Source: Membranipora membranacea
Taxonomy: Eukaryota; Bryozoa; Gymnolaemata; Cheilostomatida; Membraniporidae
Direction: 5' to 3'
NCBI GenBank assembly: GCA_914767715.1
Contig: OU612068.1
Span: forward strand, 27,220,001 to 27,284,000
DNA length: 64,000 nt
Below the pieces are notes generated by a model. The model made no database searches, was not told the origin of the DNA, and saw only the letters and a program-made list of their open reading frames with translations. The first letter of the stretch is position 1, and each line of letters opens with the position of its first letter. Below are positions 11,568 to 38,092 of the stretch, piece after piece. The position numbers and the translations under genes are program-made.

Positions 11568-13960
11568 GCAGTGAACTTTGACCATAAATTGAATGCTTCA
11601 CAATGCTAGAGTGCAATTGATATTTCCTACTGTCTGGCGTTCCAGTTAGTCTTGGTATCAAGACATATGACAGGTCATTATAAAAAAAATTGTAGCTGAA
11701 CAACCAGACCCAGCGGGCACATTGTATGCGGCAACATGTTTCCAATGTCGCAATTGGATTGTTTCTGTGTTGCATGGTACACGTTTAACATTCAATATCT
11801 TGTAGATGCATAAATGGTGCATACAAAGCAACACAGTTTTTTCCAATATGGTAACTGCGCAGTAACTACAGCTACTTTACTCGAGGGTAATTTGCAAGAA
11901 TACTGGCATCATATGTGATGAAATGCTTTGCCATTTGTTTGCTAACACTTTGTGTGGCTACAAATTGTGTGCAATTCTATTTTGCACTGTTGTATTCCAT
12001 TTTCTTAAAATCAAATCTAGTCTCTAAACTGCATGGGAATGATGCGTTCATGACTGTGTAGCTGTTGAATTTGTATACATTACTTGCATTTATCTCCCCT
12101 GGTAAGCTGCTAACGTTTGGTAAGCCCTTGTGACAACACAACAGTGCAATATAATTATTGAAATTATTCAATAACTTTGAAACATTAATACATGTCAGTA
12201 TTTTGAAATTGGTTAATAAATAGCCAGGGTTTAGATTACCTGCATTAAGCACCACTTAATGTTCTTTGCGAATAAATTTGAACCAGATTGTATTCGAAAT
12301 AAGTTTCCAGAGTTACACTGCGAATGACTCAATGACTAACCCTACACTAGTGGAAGTCCAATGGTCTTATGGGCCTACTACTCAACATCCACAGTGGACT
12401 GAATCACTATGAGTAAAACACCCTCCTCAATGCTAACTGATATTAAATCTAATAAATCGTAATTAAAATGAAATATATACTGAGGTATGATATATTGTGT
12501 ATAAATTTGCTGTGTAGTAAACGCATGGTTACTATATATACAAGCCTCTAGTTAGATGTGTAGCAGAGGCAGTTTATATATCGTAACAATATCTACTAAA
12601 ATGCACCATTCCAACATATAATAGCGTGACAGATTGCCACATTAGGCAGACGTAGTTCAGCCTCTAAGGTAAACATCTTTTCAACATAGTTTAGATACAG
12701 TTGTGCCGGCTGGGGAACAGTTCATCACACATTAGCCTGCCTGACACATTTGTCAGGTTGTCAGGACAGGTTGATTAAACACATACTGTTAGCAAGCACA
12801 ACTGCTAGTGCTACACAACAAGGACTTTGACACACAAGACTAATACAATACAAGGGACCTTTTGGCCTTTGCAAAAATGACATGATAAAACTATTTTTGT
12901 CAGATAACTAGTTCTAACAAAGGCCGAGCTAGTATGTATGTTGGTGGTGCCAACATGTAATGGGAGTAGTTTCAGTAAGAGTAATTAAGAATTACAGAAA
13001 AGAAGCAACACAGTAAGTAACAATGACTAATAAATTACTCAACCATTAAGAGCGGATAGGGCAATGATTATAAGAGTTCAACTGCTTATTTCTAACAATA
13101 ATTATTGAATGTTACTATTTTCCCTGGTGTTACCGACCAGAAAACCAGAATAAATAAATTAGTAAGGCTTTTTTTTAACTTACTAGTAAAATTGTAGAAA
13201 GAAGTTTCATTTCAATCCAATTCTGTTCTATCCCAAGATTCTTTGCTCTGTGGAGGTAAAAATTATTGGTGAAAGCTGTTATCCAATTGGTTAGATTGGA
13301 ATTCAGATTTGTTACAAGCAATATGATTGGTTTCTGTGGGAAATCCCCCTCTCCTAAATGATGCTTGCCCAATCCATTACAGTTTTGATTTAGCAGTGCT
13401 TGGGCATGGAGCAGACAACTCAAGCTATAGTTGATCACTATTCATATTGTTCAAGCAGTTCATTGGTTCAAGGGATGATAATTGTAACTTGTCCTTTTGC
13501 CCACGGCACAGCGAGAACAAACTTGTTCTAGCCTTATAGGGATCAAATGGAAGTAGGGTTCGTCTATTAAATTGAGAAGTAAGATCCTTGCTATGAATAG
13601 ACTCGAATAAAGGAGTCAAACTCCTTGCTCAAATCCATTGCTTGTTCGCCATCCAATCAGGCGAAACTATTCTTTTACCGAAGAGGACCCAGGCAAACTG
13701 ATTTAGATTTGTTGCTGTTATGGACATACCTGTAGCTACACTCACTGCCCATAAAGAAACCTTAATTTGTTACACTAATAACTTTTGCTTTGGCTAAGGA
13801 GTAAGGGTTCGATTAGGCGTAAATGTATCCATTATCATAAACAAGACTACTCATAATAAGCCTGAATAAAAATTGGGTAAAATGAAACCAAATAAATTCT
13901 GACTAGCCTGTATAGCAAGCTTGTGATCGATAAATACTGAATGAGAGTTGAAATTTGCGT
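11568..13960. other. Intergenic region between gene A and ULK4
   Basis: AT-rich sequence with only short chance ORFs on both strands. No exon with good splice signals, no RNA gene and no clear repeat were found. Confidence 0.5.
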
Positions 13961-13964
13961 TGAT

Positions 13965-13970
13965 TTTATT
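13965..13970 (-). terminator. Polyadenylation signal of ULK4
   Basis: AATAAA on the minus strand, about 80 bases past the ULK4 stop codon. Position and sequence fit; no transcript evidence. Confidence 0.5.
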
Positions 13971-14049
13971 TCAAATATCTATTACACTAATAAATACATA
14001 AAAGCAAGCCAGGCCTGCGAAAATCATCTGTCTCAGAAAGAGAAAAGTT

Positions 14050-28500
<14,451 letters not shown>

Positions 28501-28502
28501 CC

Positions 28503-29411
28503 ATTCTGCTTGCAGGCTAGACTTGAGACATAGTCTATCTCTGCAGCACAGCAGTGGTGGCGCTGCCTTCCATCAAGAAAGGCAACTCCCAGGGTTCAAG
28601 GTTATGAGATATCAAAACCAGTGTTCCATTTAGGCCCAAATATTTCTAAACTATGGGTTTCCATTGTTTTCCCAATTTTGGTACTCAGACTAGGGGAATT
28701 AGTTCAAGCCCTATGGTCCAACACCTCTATTTATTTCCCCATTGCTTAACATGCAAATTATGTTGACTTCTCACCTCCAAAAGCCTGCTCAGCTTCTTTC
28801 AATTCTTTAACCAGACCACTCAAAACGATGGTCTGATTCTGCTCTGACATACTTGAGAGTATTGAAAGAAAAACGGTTGTCAAATTTTTTTGGCGCTCAA
28901 TCAAACGGAGCAAGTGCATTTTTACAGGTTTTCCAGCCAATTTTGCCTCAACTGACTTGTCTGCATAAAGCGCCCCAAATTGATTTTGCTAAAATTATTT
29001 AAAACCTCAAATCACCAAAATTTCAATTGCAAATACAACAGGCAACATTTTCATGCCTCAATATTACTGACTGCAGTACTATCAACTTGCCTGGGTCCTG
29101 ATTTGTCTTCAGCATACTAGTCATTTTATTTTGGAGGATGGGTGCAACAAGTTGACCTTCACCCAATTACAGGTGTATTACCTATGCTGCAGAGACGCAT
29201 TCTGCTTGCAGGATAGCCTTGTGACATAGTCTATCTCTGCAGCACAGGAGTGGTGGCGCTGCCTTCCATCAAGAAAGGCAACTCCCAGGGTTCAAGGTTA
29301 TGAGATATCAAAACCAGTGTTCCATTTAGGCCCAAATATTTCCAAAATATGGGTTTCCATTGTTTTCCCAATTTTGGTACTCAGACTAGGTGAATTAGTT
29401 CAAGCCCTATG
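28503..29411. repeat. Pair of 212-base direct repeats around an exon
   Basis: A segment starting ATTCTGCTTGCAGG and ending CAAGCCCTATG occurs at 28503-28714 and 29199-29411, nearly identical, including GTGGTGGCGCTGCCTTCCAT. The unrecognised exon at 28775-28988 lies between them. The copies look like a recent local or transposon-borne duplication. Confidence 0.85.
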
Positions 29412-29822
29412 CTGCAGAGACGAACGTATGCCTCAACAGTTCGCACATGCGCAGACTGGCAGAGACGAACGTATGCCTCAACAGTTCGCACATGCGCAGA
29501 CTGGCACTGAGCACTAAAGTATGTTGAAGAGGCGCTTTCAAAATTACATTGATATCTTCATTAACGACTAGTTAGAGTATCAGTATCAAACCTCCAAAAA
29601 CTGAACACATACTGCACAGGTAAATCTGCTGAAATACTATCTCAATCCAGGGCATCCCTGCGCACATGTAGTGCTTTCACTCTGTAGAGTACTATGTGGG
29701 TAATGGTATTACCTTAGTAAGAGTAGGCTTGATCCTGCTGTACTTCTCAGGTAATCTCCAGTTACCAGTTGCACCTTCAGGCTCTGCACATAGACTGACA
29801 TTTTTCCGTGTTTGTCCTTGAC
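28775..29822 (-). CDS. Two exons of an unrecognised minus-strand gene (partial)
   Basis: Exon 28988-28775 (acceptor TTTTAG, donor GTGAGA) is open for 71 codons: it starts QNQFGALYADKSVEAK and includes HLLRLIERQKNLTTVFL and VLSGLVKELKEAEQAFG, a helical, possibly coiled-coil stretch. An upstream candidate exon, about 29822-29713 (donor GTAATA), ends WRLPEKYSRIKPTLTK and joins it in phase 0. The start, the downstream exons and the identity are unknown. It could be a host gene or a cut-up transposon gene; the surrounding DNA is repetitive. Confidence 0.4.
29416..29505. repeat. 45-base perfect tandem duplication
   Basis: The unit beginning AGAGACGAACGTATGCCTC and ending GCGCAGACTGGC occurs at 29416-29460 and 29461-29505 without a difference, so it is recent. 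Confidence 0.9.
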
Positions 29823-30113
29823 CTTGTTATGATGACCTCATACACAATCACGTGATGTTCTATCCAATGAACTTTCTCATCGTTCTATCACTACATCTCC
29901 CCTTTAGTTTTCACCATATAGTAAATCCACGACAGGTGCAACGGCACCATCAAACTGGAATAATAAATATTCATACCACGCATCAGTGTATCTTTGTATG
30001 TCATATAAATGTCCATGCTAACATTGTATGTACAATAAATATATGGGAAAACTAATGAAAATGAACAGGAGAATATTTACATTTTGACGAACATTAATAT
30101 TAATATTTTCTCT

Positions 30114-30723
30114 CTATTGTTTAGTGGTGTATTTCAGGATAACTCGCTGAAATTCCACAGCCCATTCGTCTAATATCTGCTGCGTAACATGTAGTCTGTC
30201 TCTTAGGTACCGGTCCCGGAATGCATAGTGCTGTTTCTTTCTATGAAAAATCCTATAATTAAGGCACGGTGCCAGCACATTGTACTTTGTATTGAATCTC
30301 ATGATGTGGCGATTCTCTGTCGCAACGTGACCTCTAATCTTAGCATTCCAATCGTTATAAAACGATGTCATTATTGGCTGTTAGTCTATTATAAATTGTA
30401 AAGTTCATGGGGAATAGCGGACAGACAACTGGAGAAATGTGTAGAAATGACAGGTCATTATAAAACGGTGCAAATAGTTGATGTACTGTGTGTAAGTTGT
30501 GATCACAAAAAGCAACTTCCCTTCTACTTCTATGGAGAGAGGTAAACCTCAATGGTCCAACTAGAATATACACGTGCTTATCACTGAACAAGCGTCTATT
30601 GTCAATCATGTACTTCCTGGCCCCCTCCCAATCGAGACCATTTGTAGATATTACTTCAACATCTGGTATTGTGAGTCGCCTCACTAGAGAGTTACCCAAT
30701 GCAATAAATGTCCTAGAGTTCAT
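30114..30723 (-). pseudogene. SGNH-hydrolase-like ORF after the integrase, broken by a frame shift
   Basis: The first open frame starts at 30723 with MNSRTFIALGNSLVRRLT and runs to 30355. The second frame overlaps it from 30371 to 30114 and carries RDRLHVTQQILDEWA. A GNS near the N-terminus, preceded by a hydrophobic strand, resembles the GDS nucleophile block of SGNH/GDSL hydrolases, and D-R-L-H matches the C-terminal D-x-x-H block. The two blocks are in different frames, so the copy is broken near 30360. It follows the integrase ORF on the same strand with about 80 bases between, where some Ty3-type elements carry an extra gene. The hydrolase assignment is inference from two short motifs. 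Confidence 0.45.
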
Positions 30724-30804
30724 CTGTAAATATAAATGAATACATGATTGATTGTGTGCACCGATAGAAAAACGGAAAAAAAAATTGAACATAAACAGGT
30801 AGAC

Positions 30805-32150
30805 TTAGCTAGTATTCTCATCATAGCGTTTGGGAGCTCTGATGGGTCTGTTACTGCGACTACGTTTGATAGGTGCAATGGCACCTGTATATTGGTTGGC
30901 GGCAACAGCTACCTTAGACTGTCTAGTGGCAATGGCCACTTTGGACTGGTTGGCGGCAATAGCTACCTTACATTTACCCCCTACTTCAGGTGCACTAGCA
31001 CCCAACGAACTTGAGGCAACGGCCTCCGTAACTGGTGGCGAGGCAACAGCCCCGTAAACTTGTTGTAAAGGCGCAACAGCACCTTTTGACTGTAGAGGCG
31101 CAACGGCACCTGCGACTCGTTCCGGTGCAAGAGCACCAGTGACTGGTGTTGGTGCAACAGCACCAACCGGACTTTGATACTCGTATCGTTCAGAGGCAAC
31201 AGCCTCTGTAACTGGTGGGGAAGCATAAGCTCCCGCCAAATTATCGGACGCGACTGCTACCTGTACTGCCGATGGTGGAGGTATGAACTTTTGACCTTCT
31301 CTTCTGTTTTCAGATACTATAAGTGTTGTTGGATCAGGGACCTTGGTGATTTGTGCTCGATTTCTTCGTAGAATCGACCCATCTTTCTCTAGTAACACTT
31401 CTCGTCCATTCGTTCCCACAACTATAGCTATCTGGGGTTTTTTCTCCATACCGTCAACAACTCTGACTTGCTGCAACAATCTCAAAGGACTTCTCTCCCT
31501 CACAGCGAATCTGTTGTTGTAATTAGTTGCTAGACGTGACTTGATTGCAGTATCTATGGATTTGAATTGATTCACATCTACAGATCTGAAGTTGTTAATT
31601 CCCATAGAATTGAGTCCTCTTCCAAAGGGAAGCATTGCTGGTGAGTAACCACTTTCTAATGGTGTGTCGCGATAACTGCAGAGTGCTGCCTGTAAATTGA
31701 TGTTTTTGTTCAAAAATCCTTCAACTGTTTGTACTGCTCGTTCAGCTTCACCATTACTTTGTCCTCTATGCGGTGCTGAAGTAATGTGAACTACATCCCA
31801 TTTAGTAAGAAACTTCTGGAATATTTCTCCTTTGAAATATGTAGCACTGTCTGTTACGAGTGAGTGAGGAATGCCCAACATACAAAACACGTCTTCTAGC
31901 TGTCTGATTATAGTCTTGGCCGCACAATCTTCAATGCGTCTTGCCACTATATATCTGCTATAAAAATCTACAAGCACTAAATATTGGATAGAACCCTTTT
32001 CGCACACATCTGCTGCCACACGCCATGTTCTATCTGGAAGAGGAGTCTGAGCAATCGGTTCTCTTGCTACTTTCCTTAATGGAATACAGCTAGTACACAT
32101 TTTCACCAACTCTCGTATTTCCGCTGTCATCCCTGGCCAGGAGGGGGATA
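30805..32150 (-). mobile_element. 5'-truncated Ty3-type retrotransposon: integrase with an AVAP-repeat tail
   Basis: An intact ORF (32130-30805, 441 codons) encodes a retroelement integrase: the end of the zinc-binding part (WPGMTAEIRELVKMCTSC, the W-P-G just upstream of the Met), then the core with a first Asp in AADVCE, a second in VTDSATYF and the Glu in NGEAERAVQ. The C-terminal 150 residues are low-complexity repeats around GAVAP/AVAS/AVAAN. Homology stops abruptly near 32150: no reverse transcriptase, RNase H, gag or LTR is visible, so the insertion is truncated at its 5' side. It is a decayed mobile element and not a host gene. Confidence 0.8.
30868..31230. repeat. Series of short GGTGCAACGGCACC-type palindromes
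   Basis: The DNA for the AVAP-like tail holds about ten imperfect palindromes of the form GGNGCAAYRGCNCC or GAGGCAACRGCCTC, spaced roughly 25-45 bases apart. A further GGTGCAACGGCACC lies outside the ORF near 29936. Confidence 0.6.
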
Positions 32151-32842
32151 GGGTTTAAGCAGAGCGATGCAACAAAATAATCTCAATGCAATGTAAGTAA
32201 CAAGATTGGATTGTGACAGCTAACTGAGTTATGGCAAGCCCTTCATAATGGGCTTTTCATAATTATTATTTCCCTAGCGAAGCTATAGAGATGGGTTTGA
32301 TGCAGAAAAAATGGGTGTCATTGATGAGCTGAGGGCATTTTCAAGGAGTGTGTGGTGAATGAACTCTCACACCATATGAGTTCACTGAGTGTGCTCGGAC
32401 CTGCCTGTAGACTGAAATGAGCGTTGCACCAAATTATTTCCCTGTCTTTGAATATCATTAGCCCATGCAATGGTATGTACTATTTAAACTCGCACACTAA
32501 TTTTTGATTGAGACAAATTACAGCTTTCTCTCTAACGTAAATGCATCAGATCATGCGTGGAAACCTTTTTTTCTGCTTTGGCCTCTCTTTGTTCGGGAGC
32601 ATACCGATTGGCTGCACCACATTTTGGACAAGTTTTACTTGAGGTACAGAATAGGAAATATCCAGGTCTGTATCCATTGGTTTTCAAGTGGTAGAGCCAG
32701 GCTTGATGGGTGCCATCACCCTAGGGGGTACGGGTCTCTCCAAGAAAATCTTTTTTTTTTCAATATGGAGGCAGTTTTATATATTCCAGCCCTTTTCGGG
32801 AAAAAACTAACAAGCAGGAAACTTTCATTAACAATAAGCAGT

Positions 32843-33331
32843 CTGAGCTCTGATTTAGGCCTCAATTCGGAGTTGTACTCTCTCCAGTTTGGTACTTTTA
32901 GTCCACGCCGCATAGGAAAAACGTGCTGAAAAGAGGGTTATCTTGAAAATCGCTTATGACAGGATAAAATTATTTTTGATTCAGAATCTGCAACATTGAT
33001 AACTCATATAAACATAGTTTGGGAAATAATTTTAGTATTTGGATAGTCAATTATAACATTTTCTGCCTGTTTTGCGGACAATTTGGCAGAATTTTTCATG
33101 AGTTTCGTCACTAAAATTGAGATTTATCAACATTCAAGCCTCCAATGATTTGGAAACCCTGTCTCACAGAGTTTTCAATGGTGCAGACTCTGAATCAAAA
33201 ATCATTTTTATCCTATCATATGCGGTTTTCAAGATAACCCTCTTTCAGCAGGTTTTTCCTATGGGGCGTGGGATAAAAGTACCAAACTGGAGAGAGGACA
33301 ACTCCGAATTGAGGCATAAATAAGAGCTCAG
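32843..33331. mobile_element. Foldback element with arms of about 150 bases
   Basis: The left arm (32843-32995) and right arm (about 33182-33331) are inverted copies; for example CTCAATTCGGAGTTGTACTC on the left matches its complement near 33300, and GGGTTATCTTGAAAAC type text matches near 33230. No transposase is encoded. Confidence 0.8.
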
Positions 33332-33394
33332 AAAACTGTTTATATCATTTGAGGGACATCATATCTGATCCCTACTGTGTTTGATACTTTGAGT

Positions 33395-33640
33395 AGGAGG
33401 TGGCTCAGTTGGTTAGAGCACCAAACCTTTAGCATGCAGATGCTGAAGGTTGAGGGCTCGAATCCCACTGAAGTCCATCGACTACTGGGGTTTGGTTGGC
33501 CCCCAGTGCTGTGCTCCGACTGGCCTGCAAACAGAGAGCAGCCTCGCTACTAGGGCAATGAATTTTGGCGCCCATGTTTCAGAATGTGGCATGTGACAAG
33601 ACATTCGATTTTATCAACCTTTTAATCAACCTTGGATTGA
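33395..33640 (+). mobile_element. tRNA-derived SINE
   Basis: GGTGGCTCAGTTGGTTAGAGC is a clear tRNA-like box A region and GAGGGCTCGAATCCC a clear box B, followed by an unrelated body and an ATCAACCTTTTAATCAACC tail. The would-be acceptor arm does not pair, so it is not a tRNA gene. Confidence 0.7.
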
Positions 33641-33904
33641 ATAATTCGGTCAACTTATTGCGTAGGGTGGTAAATGGCTGAGAGCAATATTTTATAATGA
33701 TTAAAAGATCACATGGGAGTCCTAGGCGGTAGGAACTAAGGCTTGAGTTAACTGCTAACAGTCATGAAAATATGTGATTTTGGTGGATTGTCTGTGAATA
33801 GAATAATAAGAAAAGTCAAAATTCTCTGCAACCAATTTAGAACTTGTGATGTTAGGAGGCTGTGTTTTCTAGCCTTGCCCACTGATGTTGAGGTATGTTT
33901 TGAG

Positions 33905-35285
33905 GCAGACCCATAAACATATAAATACTCTAGACTGGAAACTATTGGCTATTTGATACAGGCTCAGTGTCCTCTCTAATTCAGTGACGCGACGTCACTG
34001 CGCTATTCACTTTTTCTCTGTAGTGCATAGGTCAGAATAGGAGTTATCTCCACATAAATGTAATGCATGATTAAAAGACCTTCTTATTTCTAAATATTAC
34101 CACTACAACTGGGTAAAACCGGTGAGTTTTACAGAACATGTACTAATGAAGTATAAAATTTGATCAGTATACCGTGCCATCAGATATTGTGTGTGCCATA
34201 ACAACGTATGCTATAGCATGTTTCTGGTCTTAACATTTGTATGAAAAATGGTGCGTCAACTTTTCAGAGTTCAAGGTTTTGCTCAGAATTTTACCTAATT
34301 AGCTACATCTGATCTTTCCAGCTGTCAGACGTGTTGACGTAAGATGGAAAACACCAATGGCCCATGAGTAAGGTCCGATTTCAAATGTATTTTTGTCAAC
34401 TAAATGCTTAAAAGCTCAGAACACTTAGTCTTTGTTCTTGCTCTTGGCTACTAATGGAATTTTAGTGCGGTGAACTAAAAAAAGACATCTCAGCAGCCAT
34501 CACAAGTAAATATAAACTGCAGATACAACACAAGCAAGTCACCTTGACCGCTGTGTAGTAGTGTATGGCACATCAGATTATTTTATCTTTACCAGTTTGA
34601 TCCCTCGGAGGACGGTGGTGGTGGAGGGACATTTTAAAAGCTGTGTATCAAATCAGTTTGTACCTATGTATAGTCTATGTTGAGCCAAGATCTACAAAGT
34701 TGTCCAGGGACCTAAGTCTGCAACATGAGTGCGGCTTCGTCTGATTCAAAATTTCTAAGGTACGAAAGGCAGAAGATTTTTCTTCTGTCTGCGACTTCCT
34801 AATGTATTAAACAGAACCCACAGAGAGCCATTTGAGTCCAGCTGCTGGTACTCAGAATTTGCAATTCGCACCCTATACCCATATCTACAACCCCTATAGG
34901 ATGAAAATATTCACTGATTTAAATTTAGCAACCTGGCCAAGAATAGGAAAACTTACTAGTGAATCTTTAAAGAATATCGATTTTGTCAATCCACAATGTA
35001 TAATATCATTGGTAACTTTCCAAACACCTTATAATTTGATTAGGGCAAGGAGTTATAGACTTAAATTTAACTCCTTGATTAGGGAAGTAATATTTTGGAT
35101 ATTTTCATGAATACTTAATATGCGAAATTTAAATTTTAATAAAAGTTTTCATGCTGTGGGGTAATCTCATAAACATATATATACTTTAGACTGGAAACTA
35201 CTGGTTAATTGAAGCATGAACAGGGTCCTCCCTAATTTAGTGCATTCCTCATGACCGATGTCACTGCGCTTTTCAAAACTCCATA
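33905..35285. repeat. Two copies of a dispersed repeat
   Basis: CATAAACATATAAATACTCT followed by AGACTGGAAACTA and ending in a GATGTCACTGCGC-like block occurs at about 33909-34020 and 35169-35280, same strand, moderately diverged. The sequence between holds no supported gene. Confidence 0.6.
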
Positions 35286-35425
35286 CATTTTTATGCAGTA
35301 GCATGCAAAAACAGTGGAAATTCAGGCTTGCTCTACAAGCAGACAGGTCAATAGCAATTAGCCAGTTAAACACATAAATACATATTTAAATAGATTAAAT
35401 ATAGTATTAATTACTCAATGCGTAC

Positions 35426-35836
35426 ATGATTCTTTCTCTGATAGGAGGTTTCATAACCAGAATGATGCAACTAAGCTGTAGCCTTTGTGTCGAGGATGTG
35501 GCCAAAACGAGGGAAGTTGACATGCCGACACTCAAAACCCCTTCCGAAGCAGTTTTGAGAGTTTGTCTTTTGTCAGAGAGAGTAATCAGATCATTGCTTA
35601 AAACAGGTTTGGGTCCTAAATTCCCAGAACTTGCCCGGCTGCACAGTCTATCAAAGATTATAGAGTCAGGCCATCTCTCATTATTCAGTTGTGCTGAGCA
35701 TACAAGCAGCGTTGTGAGGGAATTAATCGATCGTTATGTAAGGATCCACGCTCATCATGAGGCCGTTTTGAAAACGGATGCAAACACTCTTATTCGGTCC
35801 AAAATGACCCGCCTCCCTATATTCAGCCATGTCTGA
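35426..35836 (+). pseudogene. Possible DNA-transposase C-terminal fragment
   Basis: An intronless ORF of 136 codons. The pattern IGGFITRMMQLSCSLCVEDV looks like the G-F/Y-x-x-R...C-x-x-C block near the C-terminus of P-element/THAP-type transposases, and the end is rich in R, H and K. No catalytic part is present. A neighbouring frame reads RFHNQNDATKL just before a stop, hinting at a frame shift. Identification is tentative. Confidence 0.35.
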
Positions 35837-36921
35837 TAGGATAAGTCTCGGTAAATATACAGCCACTAAATTATCGATTGATTTGGCCAGTCTGAGCCAC
35901 TTTTATTTTCTCTACAGCATGCACATTAAACTCAATATTTATGACGTGATTGATTGGGCCAGTCTGGGCTGCATTTAAATCATCCCTGATAATAGTTCAA
36001 TTTCTTATCCCTATCAAATAACTAACTAACTTTCTTTGGAGTATGATCTCCATCGACCAAACAAATCTTTTTGTTTCATTTCTAACTAAGTTAAACAGGT
36101 CATGTGATGTGAGGCATAAAAATATTGAACATTTAAAATTTCTCTTCCCTCCCCTTCATTTCTGTAGTACGATGTTCAATTAATTCACTTTCTCATATGA
36201 AGTAATTAAGAGAATGATGTAATTAATGAGAGTGCCTGGTAGAAAACCAGCCTAGATGGTCATATTCTTAGCCTTCAAACACCTGTTAGGCTGACTTTTA
36301 CAAACAGTTGTCTCCTTTTGCCTACTCTCGGGCCAACAATACAACCAACTAGAGGTGCTCCATTGTATAAAGGTGCTAAGTCATGAATGAAAAAAAAACA
36401 GCAGACTGCCAAGCTATTGGTATGATCATGCGGACCCATATATTTGTAGAGGTGCATGACTGAGATAGCGAGGACTGGAAAACACTTGCCAATGCTGAAT
36501 CTTAAACCACCTAAAAGGTTGACACATTCAGAGTTACAGTTACAGACTAATACCCTCAACGAGCAAACTAGGAAGGTAAGTACATCGAAATAAAAACCTG
36601 TTGGAGGCTGTACTGGCGGACCCAACTTCCACCAGCCTATATATAACGTGTTGCAATAGGGAGAGGCTGCCTGGAATCATTGAATGTCAAATGATGTGAT
36701 AAATTGTACTGGCCTTCAAACAAGTATAACTTGAGATACAGTGGAGAAAGAAACAATAATGGCATTTCGTTATTTTCATTTTCGAAAGTCTGAAACATAA
36801 GACGGAGTAAGAAGTAAAGGGTTTTTTATCTCCTTGCTTTGCAGATAACCCCTTGTTTTAGTAAAATTATCTGGTCTCCTGAATAACTCGAAACACTCAA
36901 TGTTTGTGTGGTTAATTGCAG

Positions 36922-38092
36922 AGGCATATGGATGCTAAGATAGAGAGTGGTATGGAACTGAAGAAAGATCTGATGAAAGAAAGACATAGAAAAGTAGCCA
37001 TCATGTAAGAAGCAGTGAAGGATGAGGTACTGCCATGCACACAAGGACACAGCTTAATTTTCATGAAAACATACAGCAATACAATCCTGGTTAACATTTA
37101 TTATGGAATAATAGCCGTGATAAATCATTTAGGTAGACAGCAGCAAGGTTTCAATACTGATTCACCATATAAGGCGCATAAACAGGTGTATTTGTCAATA
37201 GCATCCTTCGATGAATGACAATTTCTTCATAATTTCAAAGGTGTTCAATTTTGAATTGCTTTCCCGTCCCAGTTTAGTCATCTTGTGTTTTTAAAGCTAT
37301 CCCTTATTTATCCATTCATTCATGGGAAAAAACTCACCAGACTTCCTCGTCACCAGACTTCCTAGCCAATATATAAAATACCCCATCATGACAAATCATG
37401 GAACAATTAAACATAGCTAAAATGAAAATTGTGAGGGTCTCTCTCCCTCTCCCATTGACAAACTATATAGATTCTGAGTGAGCGATTTGAGAACAAATTT
37501 GTCTACTTGAAAGACCAAACGAGCGATATTTGAATGAGTGCATCACACAGTCACACTCTGATTGAAAGACCCCTGACTGAGTTGTTCCATTGACAATGCT
37601 CCTATTTTATTCATATTACAGATAATGCTACAAGAACTAGCAGTTAAGTGTGCAGCTGGAGATGAGGAAGCTACATTTATAAAGGAGGGGCCATGTCTTG
37701 CTTGAAGAGAGCTGCTATGTCTCCAATATTTATTGGTGATAAACAGGTCAGAAATAACTGACTTTTAATATAAATGACTTAACATTGACCAGCTTGTTAC
37801 AATATAGATCTTTGGCCTTAACATGATCAACACCACCACCACAATTTGAAGTTATCCTGACATGCTCAAAGGGCACATGACACCTAATATGTTAAAAAAA
37901 ATGACCTCTACTTTCTGTTTTGGTTCTCTCTTGTTAAATATTTAAAGTTGCAAATTTTATGTTGATGTGTCTTTTATTATCAGGATGACAAATTTACGAA
38001 AGTAGTGCTCCGATGTGCACGAGCTGGAATAGTGGGAGCCAACAGGAAATTTGCGCTAGAGGATTGGTTTTGGTTCAACTACTTGCCTAAGG
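36922..38092 (+). other. Possible decayed plus-strand exons, identity unknown
   Basis: Three stretches have a proper acceptor and coding look. 36922 onward reads RHMDAKIESGMELKKDLMKE before a stop. 37624-37747 reads LQELAVKCAAGDEEATFIKE, then stops, while another frame continues AAMSPIFIGDKQ to a donor. 37984-38092 reads KVVLRCARAGIVGANRKF and EDWFWFNYLPK to a GTAAGC donor. They lie upstream of the PARP fragment at 39 kb but I cannot connect them to it. Confidence 0.25.
37465..37575. mobile_element. Degenerate relative of the GAGTGAGCGAT hairpin element
   Basis: It shares ATTCTGAGTGAGCGATTT, CTTGAAAGACC and ATTGAAAGACCCC with the complete element at 44512-44768, but the terminal inverted repeat is incomplete. 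Confidence 0.5.

Noticed and set aside
32504-32929. 141-codon plus-strand ORF
   Set aside because: It overlaps the left arm of the foldback at 32843-33331 and has no protein-like pattern.
33395-33480. Functional tRNA gene
   Set aside because: Box A and box B are good but the acceptor arms do not pair and the sequence continues as a SINE body.
36275-36625. 116-codon minus-strand ORF
   Set aside because: Cys- and Val-rich chance ORF in repeat-rich DNA, with no splice context and no recognisable motif.
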